Source of the DNA: Notospermus geniculatus
Lineage: Eukaryota > Nemertea > Pilidiophora > Heteronemertea > Lineidae
Reading direction: 5' to 3'
Assembly (NCBI GenBank): GCA_002633025.1
Contig: NMRB01000078.1
Coordinates: 161,741-225,740, forward strand
DNA: 64,000 bases
Shown: positions 1 through 11,600 of the stretch, one piece after another
Position numbering within the stretch: the first letter of the stretch is position 1
Layout of the letters: each line of letters opens with the position of its first letter
Notes under the pieces: generated by a model
Seen by the model: only the letters and a program-made list of their open reading frames with translations
Told to the model about the DNA's origin: nothing
Databases searched by the model: none
Program-made: the position numbers and the translations under genes

Positions 1-341
1 GGTTCGAATTTAACCCGGATCCATTGAATTTTCTGTCCACACCTATTATTCGTCTTACGATATTGAACGCTGGCCATGCTATTTATAGACACACCACCCA
101 TTCAATTTTAGCAGACCGACACCTGTCGGTGGGCTCAGTAAACGTTTTAGCCCGGCATTTTTCTGTCCACACCTATGAAATTGCCGGGCTAAAGTATAAT
201 CCGGATCAGACCCGCCGAGCGAAAGCGGGCTAAATTAGTCCGGCAATTTTTAATCCGGATCAGATTTTCATAGGTGTAAACGCAAACAAGGCGGATCAGA
301 GCCGGGTCAGGTCCGGCAATTTCCTCAGGTGTAAACACGGC
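1..341. repeat. Inverted-repeat-rich segment
   Basis: The words 'tgtccacacctat', 'attgccgggcta' and 'aatccggatcaga' recur here. The left half is largely complementary to 'ccggcaattt...aggtgtaaac' in the right half. This looks like a decayed foldback element, possibly cut by the window edge. No coding potential was recognised. Confidence 0.5.
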
Positions 342-456
342 TATTATTGCACAATATGGGGCCCAAAATGGGTGTCATGTGCTTCTGGCATAATGGATGG
401 AAGAAAGATTGGCAATAATATTGCCCATTTTGGGCCCCATATTGTGCAATAATATT
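342..456. repeat. Short foldback element
   Basis: Two arms of about 29 bp, around 'gcacaatatggggccc' on the left and 'gggccccatattgtgc' on the right, enclose a spacer of roughly 50 bp. It is a hairpin-type MITE or inverted duplication. Confidence 0.7.
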
Positions 457-2390
457 GTATTGTGGAAAAACCGCTTTAGAGAGGGTTGTGTAAGAGGACT
501 GCGGTTGTTATGACTGGGTGGAGAGAGTTTTTGGCAATATGTGTTGGTCATGTGTGGTGTGAGGAGTGAGTGTCCCATGCTGGAAGAGTAGAGGCTGCGG
601 GGTAAGTTTTCCTGTATTTTCTTGTTATTCACTGTTTTAATTCTTGCTCAGTGCTAAACAGTCAGTTAAAGGTAATTGGTATTAGTTACATGTGTGAAGT
701 CAATTTATGTGCGACTTGTGAAGCTGTACCGGTAAGTGTAGAAATCGTGAAATAAGTGTACAAGTAAAAGTAAGTAAAAAATATGGTAAGTAAGTATATA
801 AGTCTAGAATGAGTCGGTGTAAGTACATGCAAATTGTTAAAGAAGGTATATCATTGGAGAAGGGCCTATTGGTGGTAAAGTGAGTAGGTATATGTTGTGG
901 TGTTGGGCAAGTTGGACATGGTGTATTTCCAGTCCTTAAAGCACCACGGTATTGCCACTTTCTGTCGACAGCCGGCGCCACCGTACCCGCTCTCCAATAC
1001 TGTAGTTAAGCCTTTCGCCCCAGTGTTGGAGAATGTATGATTACAGTCTCGGTCACCCAGCCGCTGGGGATCGAACAAGTTTGTGTAGCAGCACTGCGGA
1101 ACGAAACGGCTGGCTGCGCGAGATTAGTTGCATGCGGTAGTTTACCGAGTCGTTAATAGAGGTCTCCCCCTTAACGCGGGTACGTGTAACGCAGGATTGG
1201 GAAGCAATACTGTGGTCCTTTAATTAATTATTTTTGCGTATTTATGGTTTTAGTATATTTATCGTGTGTTATTTGTTGGAGTGTTTCAATTTTCCCCCTT
1301 GTTGTATTGAAATATACACATACGGTGGTAACCTGAAGATACCGTCTTTGTTAGTTCCTGAACCCGTGACAGGCAGCCTCACGACGCGTTGTTCAGATGC
1401 AGCGCCATCAATCTTGCACCACAAGACAGTGATTAAACCTCAGTGTTTTTCACGCACCTGTCTTGATGGTAATTTTGTGTGTGCCCAAGGAAGCCGACAG
1501 GTGCACCAAGAGACAGAGCCGTTTTTCGACAAGAAAAAGTCGGGAACGCACCAATGGAAATAAATCACGACAGGATGATCCCTGTTTTCCAGTTTGCCTT
1601 GCTGGTGATGAAATATTCATGTTTGTACGGCAATAGTAATAAAAGTCAGGGGACAAGGTGATGTTGGGGAATAGTAAAGGATCATGTCCCCACATTTCTA
1701 CGTAAAACATTCATGAATGTGCCCGAGGAATGCCCAGTGAGACTTCACAATAGCCTTCAAGTGATGCCGCGCTTGTAAATCACACTATTCTCGGTGTCCA
1801 CCTAACCACACCCGTCAGCTCCTGCTTTGACTTCTAGCAAATCAAGTTTGGCTCTCATCTTCTCGCCGAAAGAAGATCTCTCATGAAGAAAACATGCCAT
1901 GATTTGTGTTGATGTTGTTGATGGATTTCCTTCGAGACGACAACAAAAGTAGCGAAGTAATTTGTTTCACAGGTAATGATTGGGTAATCATCATTGTAGA
2001 AACCATCAGGTGTCGCAATCGGTTCCTGTTTGCAACTCGTGTTGTTGGCTGATTTATTATTCTCTTGGTATGGATGTTTTAATGGCACCTAATATCTACG
2101 TTAGGGATGCGGATACAATGGAAGATGTGGTGGGATTGGGTTCTCATTGTTAGTAAAGATACAAAATGGTGATTAGAGCAACATGATTAGCACCTCTACC
2201 ACCGTCAAGAAGATGATCAAGAATATTCATTATCATGCTGTGGTAGTTTCAATACCCTCGTACGTTGCTGGTACATGATCGCCTTGGTTGGTTCCTCTGT
2301 GTCAGGATCATGTACTGATAGTTCCCTTGTCAGCGATAGACACTTGGAATACATCAGAAAGGAGAACGAATCGGACATAAGGCCTACTGA

Positions 2391-2570
2391 ATAAAGGCGC
2401 TGCTCCACTTGACAGTTTTCTCTCAGAAGTTGGCTCACAATGGGCAATTCACCATTGTTTGTGTCCTGTCGGCTTACGCTGAGACCAATGACGCAAACAA
2501 CTGCTCGCAGTTGAGTTGCCCATTGTGAGCCAACTTCTGCGAGAAAACTGTCAAGTGGAGCAGCGCCTTT
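2391..2570. mobile_element. Foldback MITE, GCTGCTCCA family
   Basis: Arms of about 58 bp start 'aaaggcgctgctccacttga' and end with its complement 'agtggagcagcgccttt'. Imperfect direct repeats of about 45 bp flank it (compare 2341-2390 with 2580-2638, both ending in 'aggcctactga'). Related arms with 'gctccacgtgagagttttct' occur at 20868, 35184 and 54510, and fragments at 15520, 25030 and 58340. Confidence 0.7.
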
Positions 2571-3106
2571 ACTGCATAACATTTGGAATATATCAGAAAG
2601 AAGATCAGCAGCAGGCATATTCATTTAGGCCTACTGAATTTTCGCAGGGTTACTCAGAATGGAGATGAAGATTTGCCATGCACGATCTGCCGTATCTGTG
2701 TCCTCACTTAGAGCCTTCCACAACCATTACCTCCTCTCGACTCCTTCCAGCTCTGATCACACATTCTCCATTTCTATGTGTCCTTCCCCTCTATTGCGGC
2801 ATATCGCTGATTGTATTCTACTCAATCAACGGCGTATGTGTCCCTGGAGACTGCTGTGATCAGACTGGTGGCTGAAATTACTTGGTTGTGGTCGGACGAT
2901 GTCTGTATGACATCTTGACCTCACCTAACAACGCAATCAATATCGTTTCTGTTCATCTGTTGGTTATCTTTCATGTACTGGCCCTCTCACTGACCTTGCT
3001 CCTCCTGGGCTGCAAGCCCTGAGGACATCTTGCTGTACAACCCATTTGGGTTGTCGTGGGTGGATAGCTGAAAAATCGACTCTCCTCGACATATGAATTT
3101 GAAAGT

Positions 3107-3151
3107 AGGTCAAGCTGACCTTTTGAATATACATGTAGGTCAAGCTGACCT
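3107..3151. promoter_or_regulatory. Two consensus IR3 nuclear-receptor half-site palindromes
   Basis: The 15-mer AGGTCAAGCTGACCT occurs at 3107-3121 and again at 3137-3151, exactly 30 bp apart. AGGTCAnnnTGACCT is the consensus palindromic oestrogen-response-element arrangement bound by ER/ERR-class receptors. Whether it regulates anything here is unknown; it could simply be a short duplicated repeat. Confidence 0.4.
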
Positions 3152-5060
3152 ATTTAGGGACAGGTGCATTGATTGATGGAGAGTGTCCATGCATTTTTCT
3201 CGGATCTGATTGCAGCGGGCTGGAAGATGTTCCAAATTGAAATGAAAACATCGTCACATTCAGGTGACGGCAATGGTTGACCACGTGGATGTCGGTGTAT
3301 CATTGTAGGAAGAAGTAATCACCATCGATCCCTGGTAGTGGTGTTTGACCATCCACTGCGGCTGCATCATCAAACATTTTCGGTGTTTCCCTGTTAAGAG
3401 CGCTGTTCCTTGATGTCAGTGTAGTTTTTCATCTGGTCGATATGGCTGGCTCTTTTTTCTTTGTCTGGGAGTTCTAGGGAAACCGACTTACCGTCTTTAA
3501 TGCATCATGCACCGATTATTGGCGGGCATTTCTTACTGTTTTCTAAGTGGACTGAACAAACAGGATTGGGGAGTCCGATATTAATTTCAGTTGATTCCTA
3601 TTTTTGCTCGCTCGCTCGCTTGGATCAGACGCACTTTTGTGTCCGCATAACCAATGAGAAACTAGCACAATTTTTTATCCCGACAGGGCGGCGGTGCGAT
3701 CGAAGACGTCAAAACCAGAGCAAAGCAATGCAATGACGTCGTGTCACTACGTCCTTGACGCAGTGCAACAGGGACGAGACCAACCTCCTGCGCATGTCCA
3801 GTTTGACTACTTCCGGTCGTCGGACAATGGCACAATCGCGCACAGCGCCTCCTAGTAGCGGTAGTTCTGCAGATTCCTCTGTCAATAACGGAACCAAGTT
3901 GACTACAGTTGGTTTTATCACATGGATCAGAAGTCATTTCAGTTTATGACGAATCTTAATACGCCAATCACATACACGATATATATTTCCGAGAAGCTAA
4001 ACTAACTCGATTAATCCAATACTTCAACTATAAATCTCTCCATTATTATACCAATAACTTCAAGTTTCTTGATTGCGTCTCCAGACATATATTCAAATTC
4101 TCGCGACAAACTCGGTTTATGAACAAACTCCATCCAATTTCGTTGGTCATGATGTTCATGTGAGACATAAATCAACGATCATCAGTCTATAAAACTCGGC
4201 CCGTGTCGCGAAGGCGGGTCATGTCACTGGTTCATTTCTCTTGATTAACTACTTTATTGCTTATTTCCATTGATATCACAGTCCAATCTAACAATATCAG
4301 ATCCAGAAAATAGTAATTAAGTTCTTCAACTAACTCGTATCATTATTGGTTCCTATAATGAGGGTGTTTTCAGCCTTTATTTCTTTGAAAGCAACAATGG
4401 AATTCATCTCCCTGTTATGAAAACTTCTTCAGGGAATAACAGCTGAAGACAATCAATTAGCATATGGAAAATATAAGTTGTTTACCAATTCTTCCACTGA
4501 CTGTACTAAAGAAATGACAATGCCATCTGTACTCGATGAGACTAAAGGGCAGACAGATTACACCCGTCTTGAATGTCTGCAAAGGGTTTTAGCGAGTTTG
4601 TACTGAGCCCATAACAGCGTAGGCCTAGGCGTGTATTCAGAAAAACAGACAGCAATATTTTCCCTTTGGCAAAACTTTGTGGACTAGAGAAATGGTTGGG
4701 AGAACACAAAAGTTGGAAAAACTTGTCCATTAGGATAAAGTTAACTCTAGACAATGTTTTAGACAAATGCGAGTTCGTCGTATCCATTAAGGTCTATTGT
4801 TTTGGGTTCTCCGTGTGGGAGGTTCCCTCCCCCGTGCCTTTTTCTTCCAATGGAGCTGATGGCAGATCAGGTTTTGATAACAATGGGTGAGGTCAGCGTT
4901 AAAACCATCATGATGTCAACTGGGAGGGGACCAAACAGATTACCCAGGGCATAAAGGCGAACTAGATGGATTGAAGCTGCTCTGTGGGATTGGTTGGGAT
5001 TGGAAAGTGACAACTGCATGGAACAGGACACTGGGCCCTATTAGTTCAGCCACACATCAG

Positions 5061-5164
5061 TGCCCATGTTCGCGAAGCCGTCGTTAGGTTAACGAACGTT
5101 ACGCTATGCATTTTCCCAGTTTTAACGACATCGTTAACCTAACGATGGCTTCGGGAACATGGGC
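5061..5164. repeat. Foldback element
   Basis: The left arm 'cccatgttcgcgaagccgtc' plus 'gttaggttaacga' mirrors the right arm 'tcgttaacctaacgatggct' plus 'tcgggaacatggg'. The arms are about 40 bp with a few mismatches around an AT-rich loop. Confidence 0.65.
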
Positions 5165-5622
5165 CCAGATCAGTTGCGCTCAGGGTCACATGATACTTGA
5201 GTAGTCCATCAAAGGTCTGATCAGGACAATGCCTTATAAGGCTTTTCAACATCGTCTGCCGAAGATGATGACCTTTGCTTCCGTTGTGTCTAATAGGCCT
5301 AGCTTATTCCCACAGCACGTCCTCCTTCGGCTTCATATGCATTCTTTTCATTCAGCCATTCGGATGTAGGTACTTCATGACTTCAGTGAAGGAATGTGAT
5401 ATCCGCAAGCAATCTTTCTTTCTGAACAAAACGTGGCAAGCTCGTCAATGACAACATCCCACAGCATGTACCTCTCTTTTCATCGCAAAAAACTTTGTGT
5501 GCGAGTGTATGAAGGGGAGCGAGACCAAAGTCCCGCTAGCGAGGATGGTCAGCGACAACGTGTGCATGTTATGCCTGTAAACAAAACTAATGAACTTACG
5601 TCTCCTTGTTTTGTCTTTTCAG

Positions 5623-8600
5623 ATTGTGGGTTGGTCCGCATTTCGGCCCGCCAGAAACTCACCGGATACGCTACTTCAATGCCATGCCTTACATGACTGA
5701 AGATGAGGTGCTCGATAAACCTATATTTGAGTCTTTCCGACAAACGATAGAACGTGTAAATGATATATTGAGAAAAAATCCACTACATGGTAAGCAGATT
5801 ATAATATATTATGGACTTCTTAAATCTTAAATATGAGCCAGCTTGAAAGCTGTTAATGGTTCACACACGATAAGGCCTGGGATGAAACTGTGGTTGATGG
5901 TCGGCGCCTCCTTGCTTTGCCGGTGTACTCCATTCCTGGCTCACCCTGGCATCATCCAGTTCCAAAGCTTCGTCAACTCGGAAAAAAATGCTGATCGACA
6001 AACCTAAAACATCTGTTAGGAAACCCAATTCGCAGTCTTCCTGCGCGTTTTTTGTACGCAATGGTCAGTTATTTTTCCTGATTGGACCATTCCACAAGAA
6101 CCTCGTTTGGAAGAAGCGTTCCAATGAGCAGCAAGGATTCCTTCATTAATCAGTCTATCCTCTCATTTCCTGTCTTTCTTACCTTCTGCGTCGTTGATTG
6201 TAAAAACAGAAAACAGAAGATGAAAAACACAGGAAACGGTGTTTCCCACTCAATCAGAGTGTTCGTGTGAATGGGCGGTTTTTGTCGTCCATGTTTTCTT
6301 CTACCAACATACGGGGATTTTTGTCTGTTGTCAGTCCCGGAGAGAAATGAGCTTGATTGCAAATCCTGTCGGTAGGCCTCTCACTGGGTAATTCATTCCT
6401 TGGACAAGAATTTTATCTATTGACCATTCCGAAGTCCCATAGGATAGGTCAGGAGTTGACGTAATTGCGTGATGTCACCACTCTCTTTTTGAAGGCCTTC
6501 CCACCGTTTTTGACAGTTAATCCTTTCATGCGGTATGCCTCTCAAGCGGGTGATCCACTGTTGCGATTTTGGCTTGAGACGGGGTTGCGTTCCCTTGCGG
6601 TTACTTTATGGCAATCGGAAGTCCTTATAAGGTAATCGCAAGGCAACGCAACCCCGTCTCAAACCAAAATCGCAACAGTGGATCACCCGCTTCAGTATCC
6701 CTCCCCTAGCGGTTGCATCGGGAACTAACGTGATAAGACTGGTGTCCTGTTCAACCCATCCGGTATATACATGTACAAAGCAAAGTGTGTGATGCCGTGA
6801 TCACTCTCTGTCGAAGGATCGGCAGCAGATCTACCGTCTGCTGCCTGCATGCCGCCATTAATCAACCAGATTCCTGTCGTCTGCTGGTTTGATTGGAAGC
6901 AGTTATTTGACTGGTTGTGATCTAATCAGCTGTGACCCTTTCCAGGCTCCTCCTGTCATGAACCCTCTTTCTTACCAATGAATGATGAGAAAAGTTATTA
7001 TTTTGTTCTGATTTGATGAAGTCATCATTATCATATTCGTATTAATCAAACTGAGATATCGTATACGCTACTTCAATGCCATGCCTTACATGACTGAAGA
7101 TGAGGTGCTCGATAAACCTATATTTGAGTCTTTCCGACAAACGATAGAACGTGTGAATGATATACTGAGAAAAAATCCACTACATGGTAAGCAGATTATA
7201 ATATTATGGGCTTCTTAAATCTTAAATATGAGCCAGCTTGAAAGCTGTTAATGGTTCACACACGATAAGGCCTGGGATGAAACTGTGGCTGATGGTCAGC
7301 GCCTCCTTGCTTTGCCGGTGTACTCCATTCCTGGCTCACCCTGGCATCATCCAGTTCCAAAGCTTCGTCAACTCGGAAAAAAATGCTCATCGACAAACCT
7401 AAAACATCTGTTAGGAAACCCAATTCGCAATCTTCCTGCGCGTTTTTTGTACGCAATGGTCAGTTATTTTTCCTGATTGGACCATTCCACAAGAACCTCG
7501 TTTTGGAAGAAGCGTTCCAATGAGCAGCAAGGATTCCTTCGTTAATCAGTCTATCCTCTCATTTCCTGTCTTTCTTACCTTCTGCGTCGTTGATTGTAAA
7601 AACAGAAAACACAAGATGAAAAACACAGGAAACGATGTTTCCAACCAATCAGCGTGGGTGTTTCTGTGAATGGGGTGGTTTTTGTCATCCGTGTTTTCTT
7701 CTACCAACATACGGGGACTTTTGTCTGTTGTCAGTCCCGGAGAGAAATGAGCTTGATTGCAAATCCTGTCGTTCGGCTTGTCACTGGGTACTCCATTGCT
7801 TGGAGTAGAATTTTATCTATTGACCATTCTGAAGTCCCATAGGATAGGTCAGGAGTTGACGTAATTGCGTGATGTCACCACTCTCTTTTTGAAGGCCTTC
7901 CCACCGTTTTTGACAGTTAATCCTTTCATGCGGTATGCCTCCCCCTAGCGGTTGCATCGGGAACCAACAATACATGATAAGACTGGTGTCCTGTCCAACC
8001 CATCCGGCATACATAGCAAAGTGTGTGATGCCGTGATCACTCCCTGTCGAAGGATCGGCAGCAGATCTACCGTCTGCTGCCTGCATACCTCCATTAATCA
8101 ACCAGATTCCTGTCGTCTGCTGGTTTGATTGGAAGCAGTTATTTGACTGGTTGTGATCTAATCAGCTGTGACCCTTTCCAGGCTCCTCCTGTCATGAACC
8201 CTCTCTCTTACCAATGAATGATGAGAAAAGTTATTATTTTGTTCTGATTTGATGAAGTCATCATTATCATATTCGTATTAATCAAACTGAGATATCGCTA
8301 ATTTTCCACGAAATTGCCGATAGAGTGACAAATATTGATGCATTTTTAATATTGATTGATGTTTTTGCTAATTTGTTTGAAGTCGATACGTATATATAAA
8401 GTCAACGAACTGACTCACCATGGCGGTTTATTCACACCCAAATGTGCTCTGCAGGGAAGTGTCTTTGTCGTAAATCTCTGGCAAGATTGTATCTAAGTGA
8501 CTTCAGTGGTCCGTCTTATCATTCTTTGGAGAGATTTATCTGTCTCCCCTTCCCTGCTCTTCTGCCAGAGTCTGATCAAATGTTTATGTTGGTGGAACTA

Positions 8601-11600
8601 GCCAACAGTGCCTTCACATCGTGCAGTGAGGCCGATAGCGTGCACGTAAAGTGTTGACATACTTTATTCCCGGCCGTATAACACCAGAACTTCATTTCTA
8701 CGCGCTGATGCCCACCTGCATAAATTATGCAAATTTTGGTGTTGTGACTCTCAATGGATAAGTCAACCTCAGACCCGTGGTTTGATTTGTGGGCAGATCG
8801 CATGAAAAGCAACACTAGGTCGTTCCGCAAAGCCTCCTTGTTACTGGCTGTTGGTCACTTGGAACCAATAGCATCATACCACCTCATGCATATGGATGAG
8901 GGAGTGATGTTAGTGGCATAATGGCGTTATGCAGGCTGGGACAGTGTGGGTTCCTCAAAAATAAGCAGAGTTAGATTTTCTGGTGATCCTGACGTGAGTT
9001 AGCAATGCAGCGCTGATTGGAATGTCGTAAGCAACCAGAACGTCCGTTGATTGGCAATGTCAACTGTCCCTATCCCATTGTGTATTCATTACAAAGCCTT
9101 CAGCTTCACAGGAACGCCAGGAATTTATTGAGTGTCATCCAATCAGATGGGCCAGTGAATCCGACTCTCGAGATGGGTAATCTAGGAGCCTAATTAGCGC
9201 CTGCCGTGACTGTTGTACTTATCATGTAGTTTCTCCTGTCAGCTCGCTTGCTGTCGCATCACTAATTTGGAGACCATGATGCTGTTAGGTGCTGAGATCA
9301 CATCCGAGGGATCGGGTCTAATGAATGGGATGCATGACCGTACAATGTTGGCAGCAGTCGTGGCCGGGGCTGACACCGAGGGGTCATTTTGGGAGTCAAA
9401 GAGAAGGAAAAATCGTCTTTTGTGGTCATTTCATGATTGTTCGGTACGAAATACTAAATATAAATCGATAGATCAGCGTCGACGATGTCACTGTTGTTTT
9501 TGTGCGGCAAAATAAGACTGAGCAAAGTCTGCATGTTTGTTTCAAACCCCAATGGGAAAGTGACTGTCACGTTCCCCCAATATGTACTGGCGATACACCA
9601 AGCTCGCAGTTGTATTAAGGTCACAGAGGTCTGGAATTCCCGGGGTCCAGCTTCTCCTGTTGGTGATGGTCGGAATTGCTGACCAGGCAGCAGGCTGTTA
9701 GTGTTGGTACGGTGTATCTTCGAATCGAAGTCTTGACACTGACGCTTTTGATATGATAATGTTGGAGGAGCTAGATCCCAGTGGCAAAGCCAGGTCTCTG
9801 TCACTGTACAACTGCGATTTTGGTGTATATTCAGGCAGTAGCCATGTGTTCCCTTTGCAAGCTGATGTTCGCCTACCCTAAAACAGCCAGTTAGAATTAT
9901 GCCGGTCGTCGTTGGGTTGGTTAACTCGAGAATCATCTGTACAGTAGCCTACTGCAATATCAACCATCAATTCGTTGATGTGAATCTTCCTTTAAGAACT
10001 GTACTATTTCTAATTGGTGCAAAGAAACCCCCGCTGGGCCTCATTACTACATGGACTTTGACTGCTCTTGTCAATACAGAGAGAATGTGAGTCTCTCTCT
10101 CCTCTCCCACGCTCATTAGGCGGTCTGTCATGATCATTAACAATTCACAACGTTTGTTTTATAATTAATTGGGGTTGGTAAAGAGCAGAATGAGGAAGGA
10201 CTGTAGTTGAATTTAATTCTTAGCAATTTATTTTTAGTAACCAACGGGTTTAACGTTACTGTTTTTGAAACAGCAAACTGATGTTGCTCATTTTTAAAGC
10301 AGCTTCGTGAAGCTGCAGATGCTGTAGCTACAAATTGGTTTATCGATATTCTTGCAACGTCAAAGCATCAAACTCCTTCTTTACAGTTTTATCTTCATAT
10401 TTCACTGACAAGCCACTTGCCTTCATTGGAGAACTTTCTTTTATCGTCGATCAGCTGATTTCGATGCAACTGCCGATCCTTCCAAATGACAAGCAATCTT
10501 GAGTTTCTTTTTGTCATCGCCAATTCCGTACCCAGCAATTGCCACTGCTGCCTCAACCAGCATACTAACTATCACATCACACTGCAGTTGCTATATGTAA
10601 CACCAAAGTAGCAACGGAATGAATTGGCTTCATAAATTAGAAGCTCCCTAAAGACACTTCAGTACCACTTTAATCACAACTTAAGTAAACCTGGACTGCT
10701 AATGAAAACATCAGCCATATTTGACAGAAAGTGATGTAGAGCATTCGTAATTAGGTTCGAGTTATCTTTAGCTGCAAGCTAAATTACTAACTATTTGAAG
10801 TCTGGCACTCTATCGTTCGCCTCGTATGGAGATGAAGTTGATTTACCATATGGTAATCTTCGATTCAGCCGTATTTCCCAAGTTTGTCATTGATAACTGA
10901 GGTGGTTGTTATCAGCCTGGGGGTCATCTTAACCCTCGGCGTGTTGAAGGATTGGTGATGCCGTCTTTCACTAGAGGTTGAACACGAAGAGAGAATGACC
11001 TTTTCGAAGTAGGCCTAGCTAGGCCGACATGAAATCAAACGATGAAATCTAAACGAGTCGAGGCACTGATCATTTGAAGTTGCACATTGAGAAGTTTCTC
11101 ATCTGATGCCATTTGGAAACTATTAAATAGACATAGAACGTTCACAAAACCTGCCTTTACTGCTAAAAAGCAGTTGATGTATGATCCAAAATCATCTTCT
11201 GGGGTAGCGCAAGTCTTCTGGAGACGCAATTCTGACCATGGGCCGCATTTTAGAACGTTCCTCAACATTAAGGTCCACCTTAAATTTGTTCTCGATGGTT
11301 TTACAATAGATTTAAGGTGGACCTTAATGGGTGGCGTCCACTAGAGCGCCGACAAGATTAGGAAGGGTTGCGGAAGCAAATTATGCCATTTCGGCATCCT
11401 TTCCGCGTCAGTCGCGTCGTTCGCCTCGTATGGAGATGAAGTTGATTTACCATATGGTAATCTTCGATTCAGCCGTATTTCCCAAGTTTGTCATTGATAA
11501 CTGAGGTGGCTGTTATCAGCCTGGGGGTCATCTTAACCCTCGACATGGGCAGGGATTGGTGATGCTGTCTTTTACTAGCGGTTGAACACGAAGAGAGAAT

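Larger units (their letters stand above)
457..5622. other. Intergenic or intronic DNA, no gene recognised
   Basis: Only short open frames occur here, none with family similarity or well-placed splice sites. The foldbacks at 2391-2570 and 5061-5164 and the nuclear-receptor-type palindromes at 3107-3151 are listed separately. Gene A enters at 5623 in mid-codon, so at least one upstream exon should lie here or left of the window. I could not find it. Confidence 0.5.
5666..8296. repeat. Local tandem duplication of about 1.4 kb including exon 1 of gene A
   Basis: 5666-7062 and 7063-8296 are near-identical. Both start '(g/t)atacgctacttcaatgcc' and end 'aaactgagatatcg'. They differ by scattered substitutions and by a hairpin insertion (6546-6690) found only in the first copy. 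The junction reads '...gagatatcgtatacgctac...' with no n. Confidence 0.85.

Noticed and set aside
9454-9936. 160-codon open frame on the minus strand
   Set aside because: It has no recognisable domain, no splice context and a mixed composition. It lies inside an intron on the opposite strand. Treated as chance.
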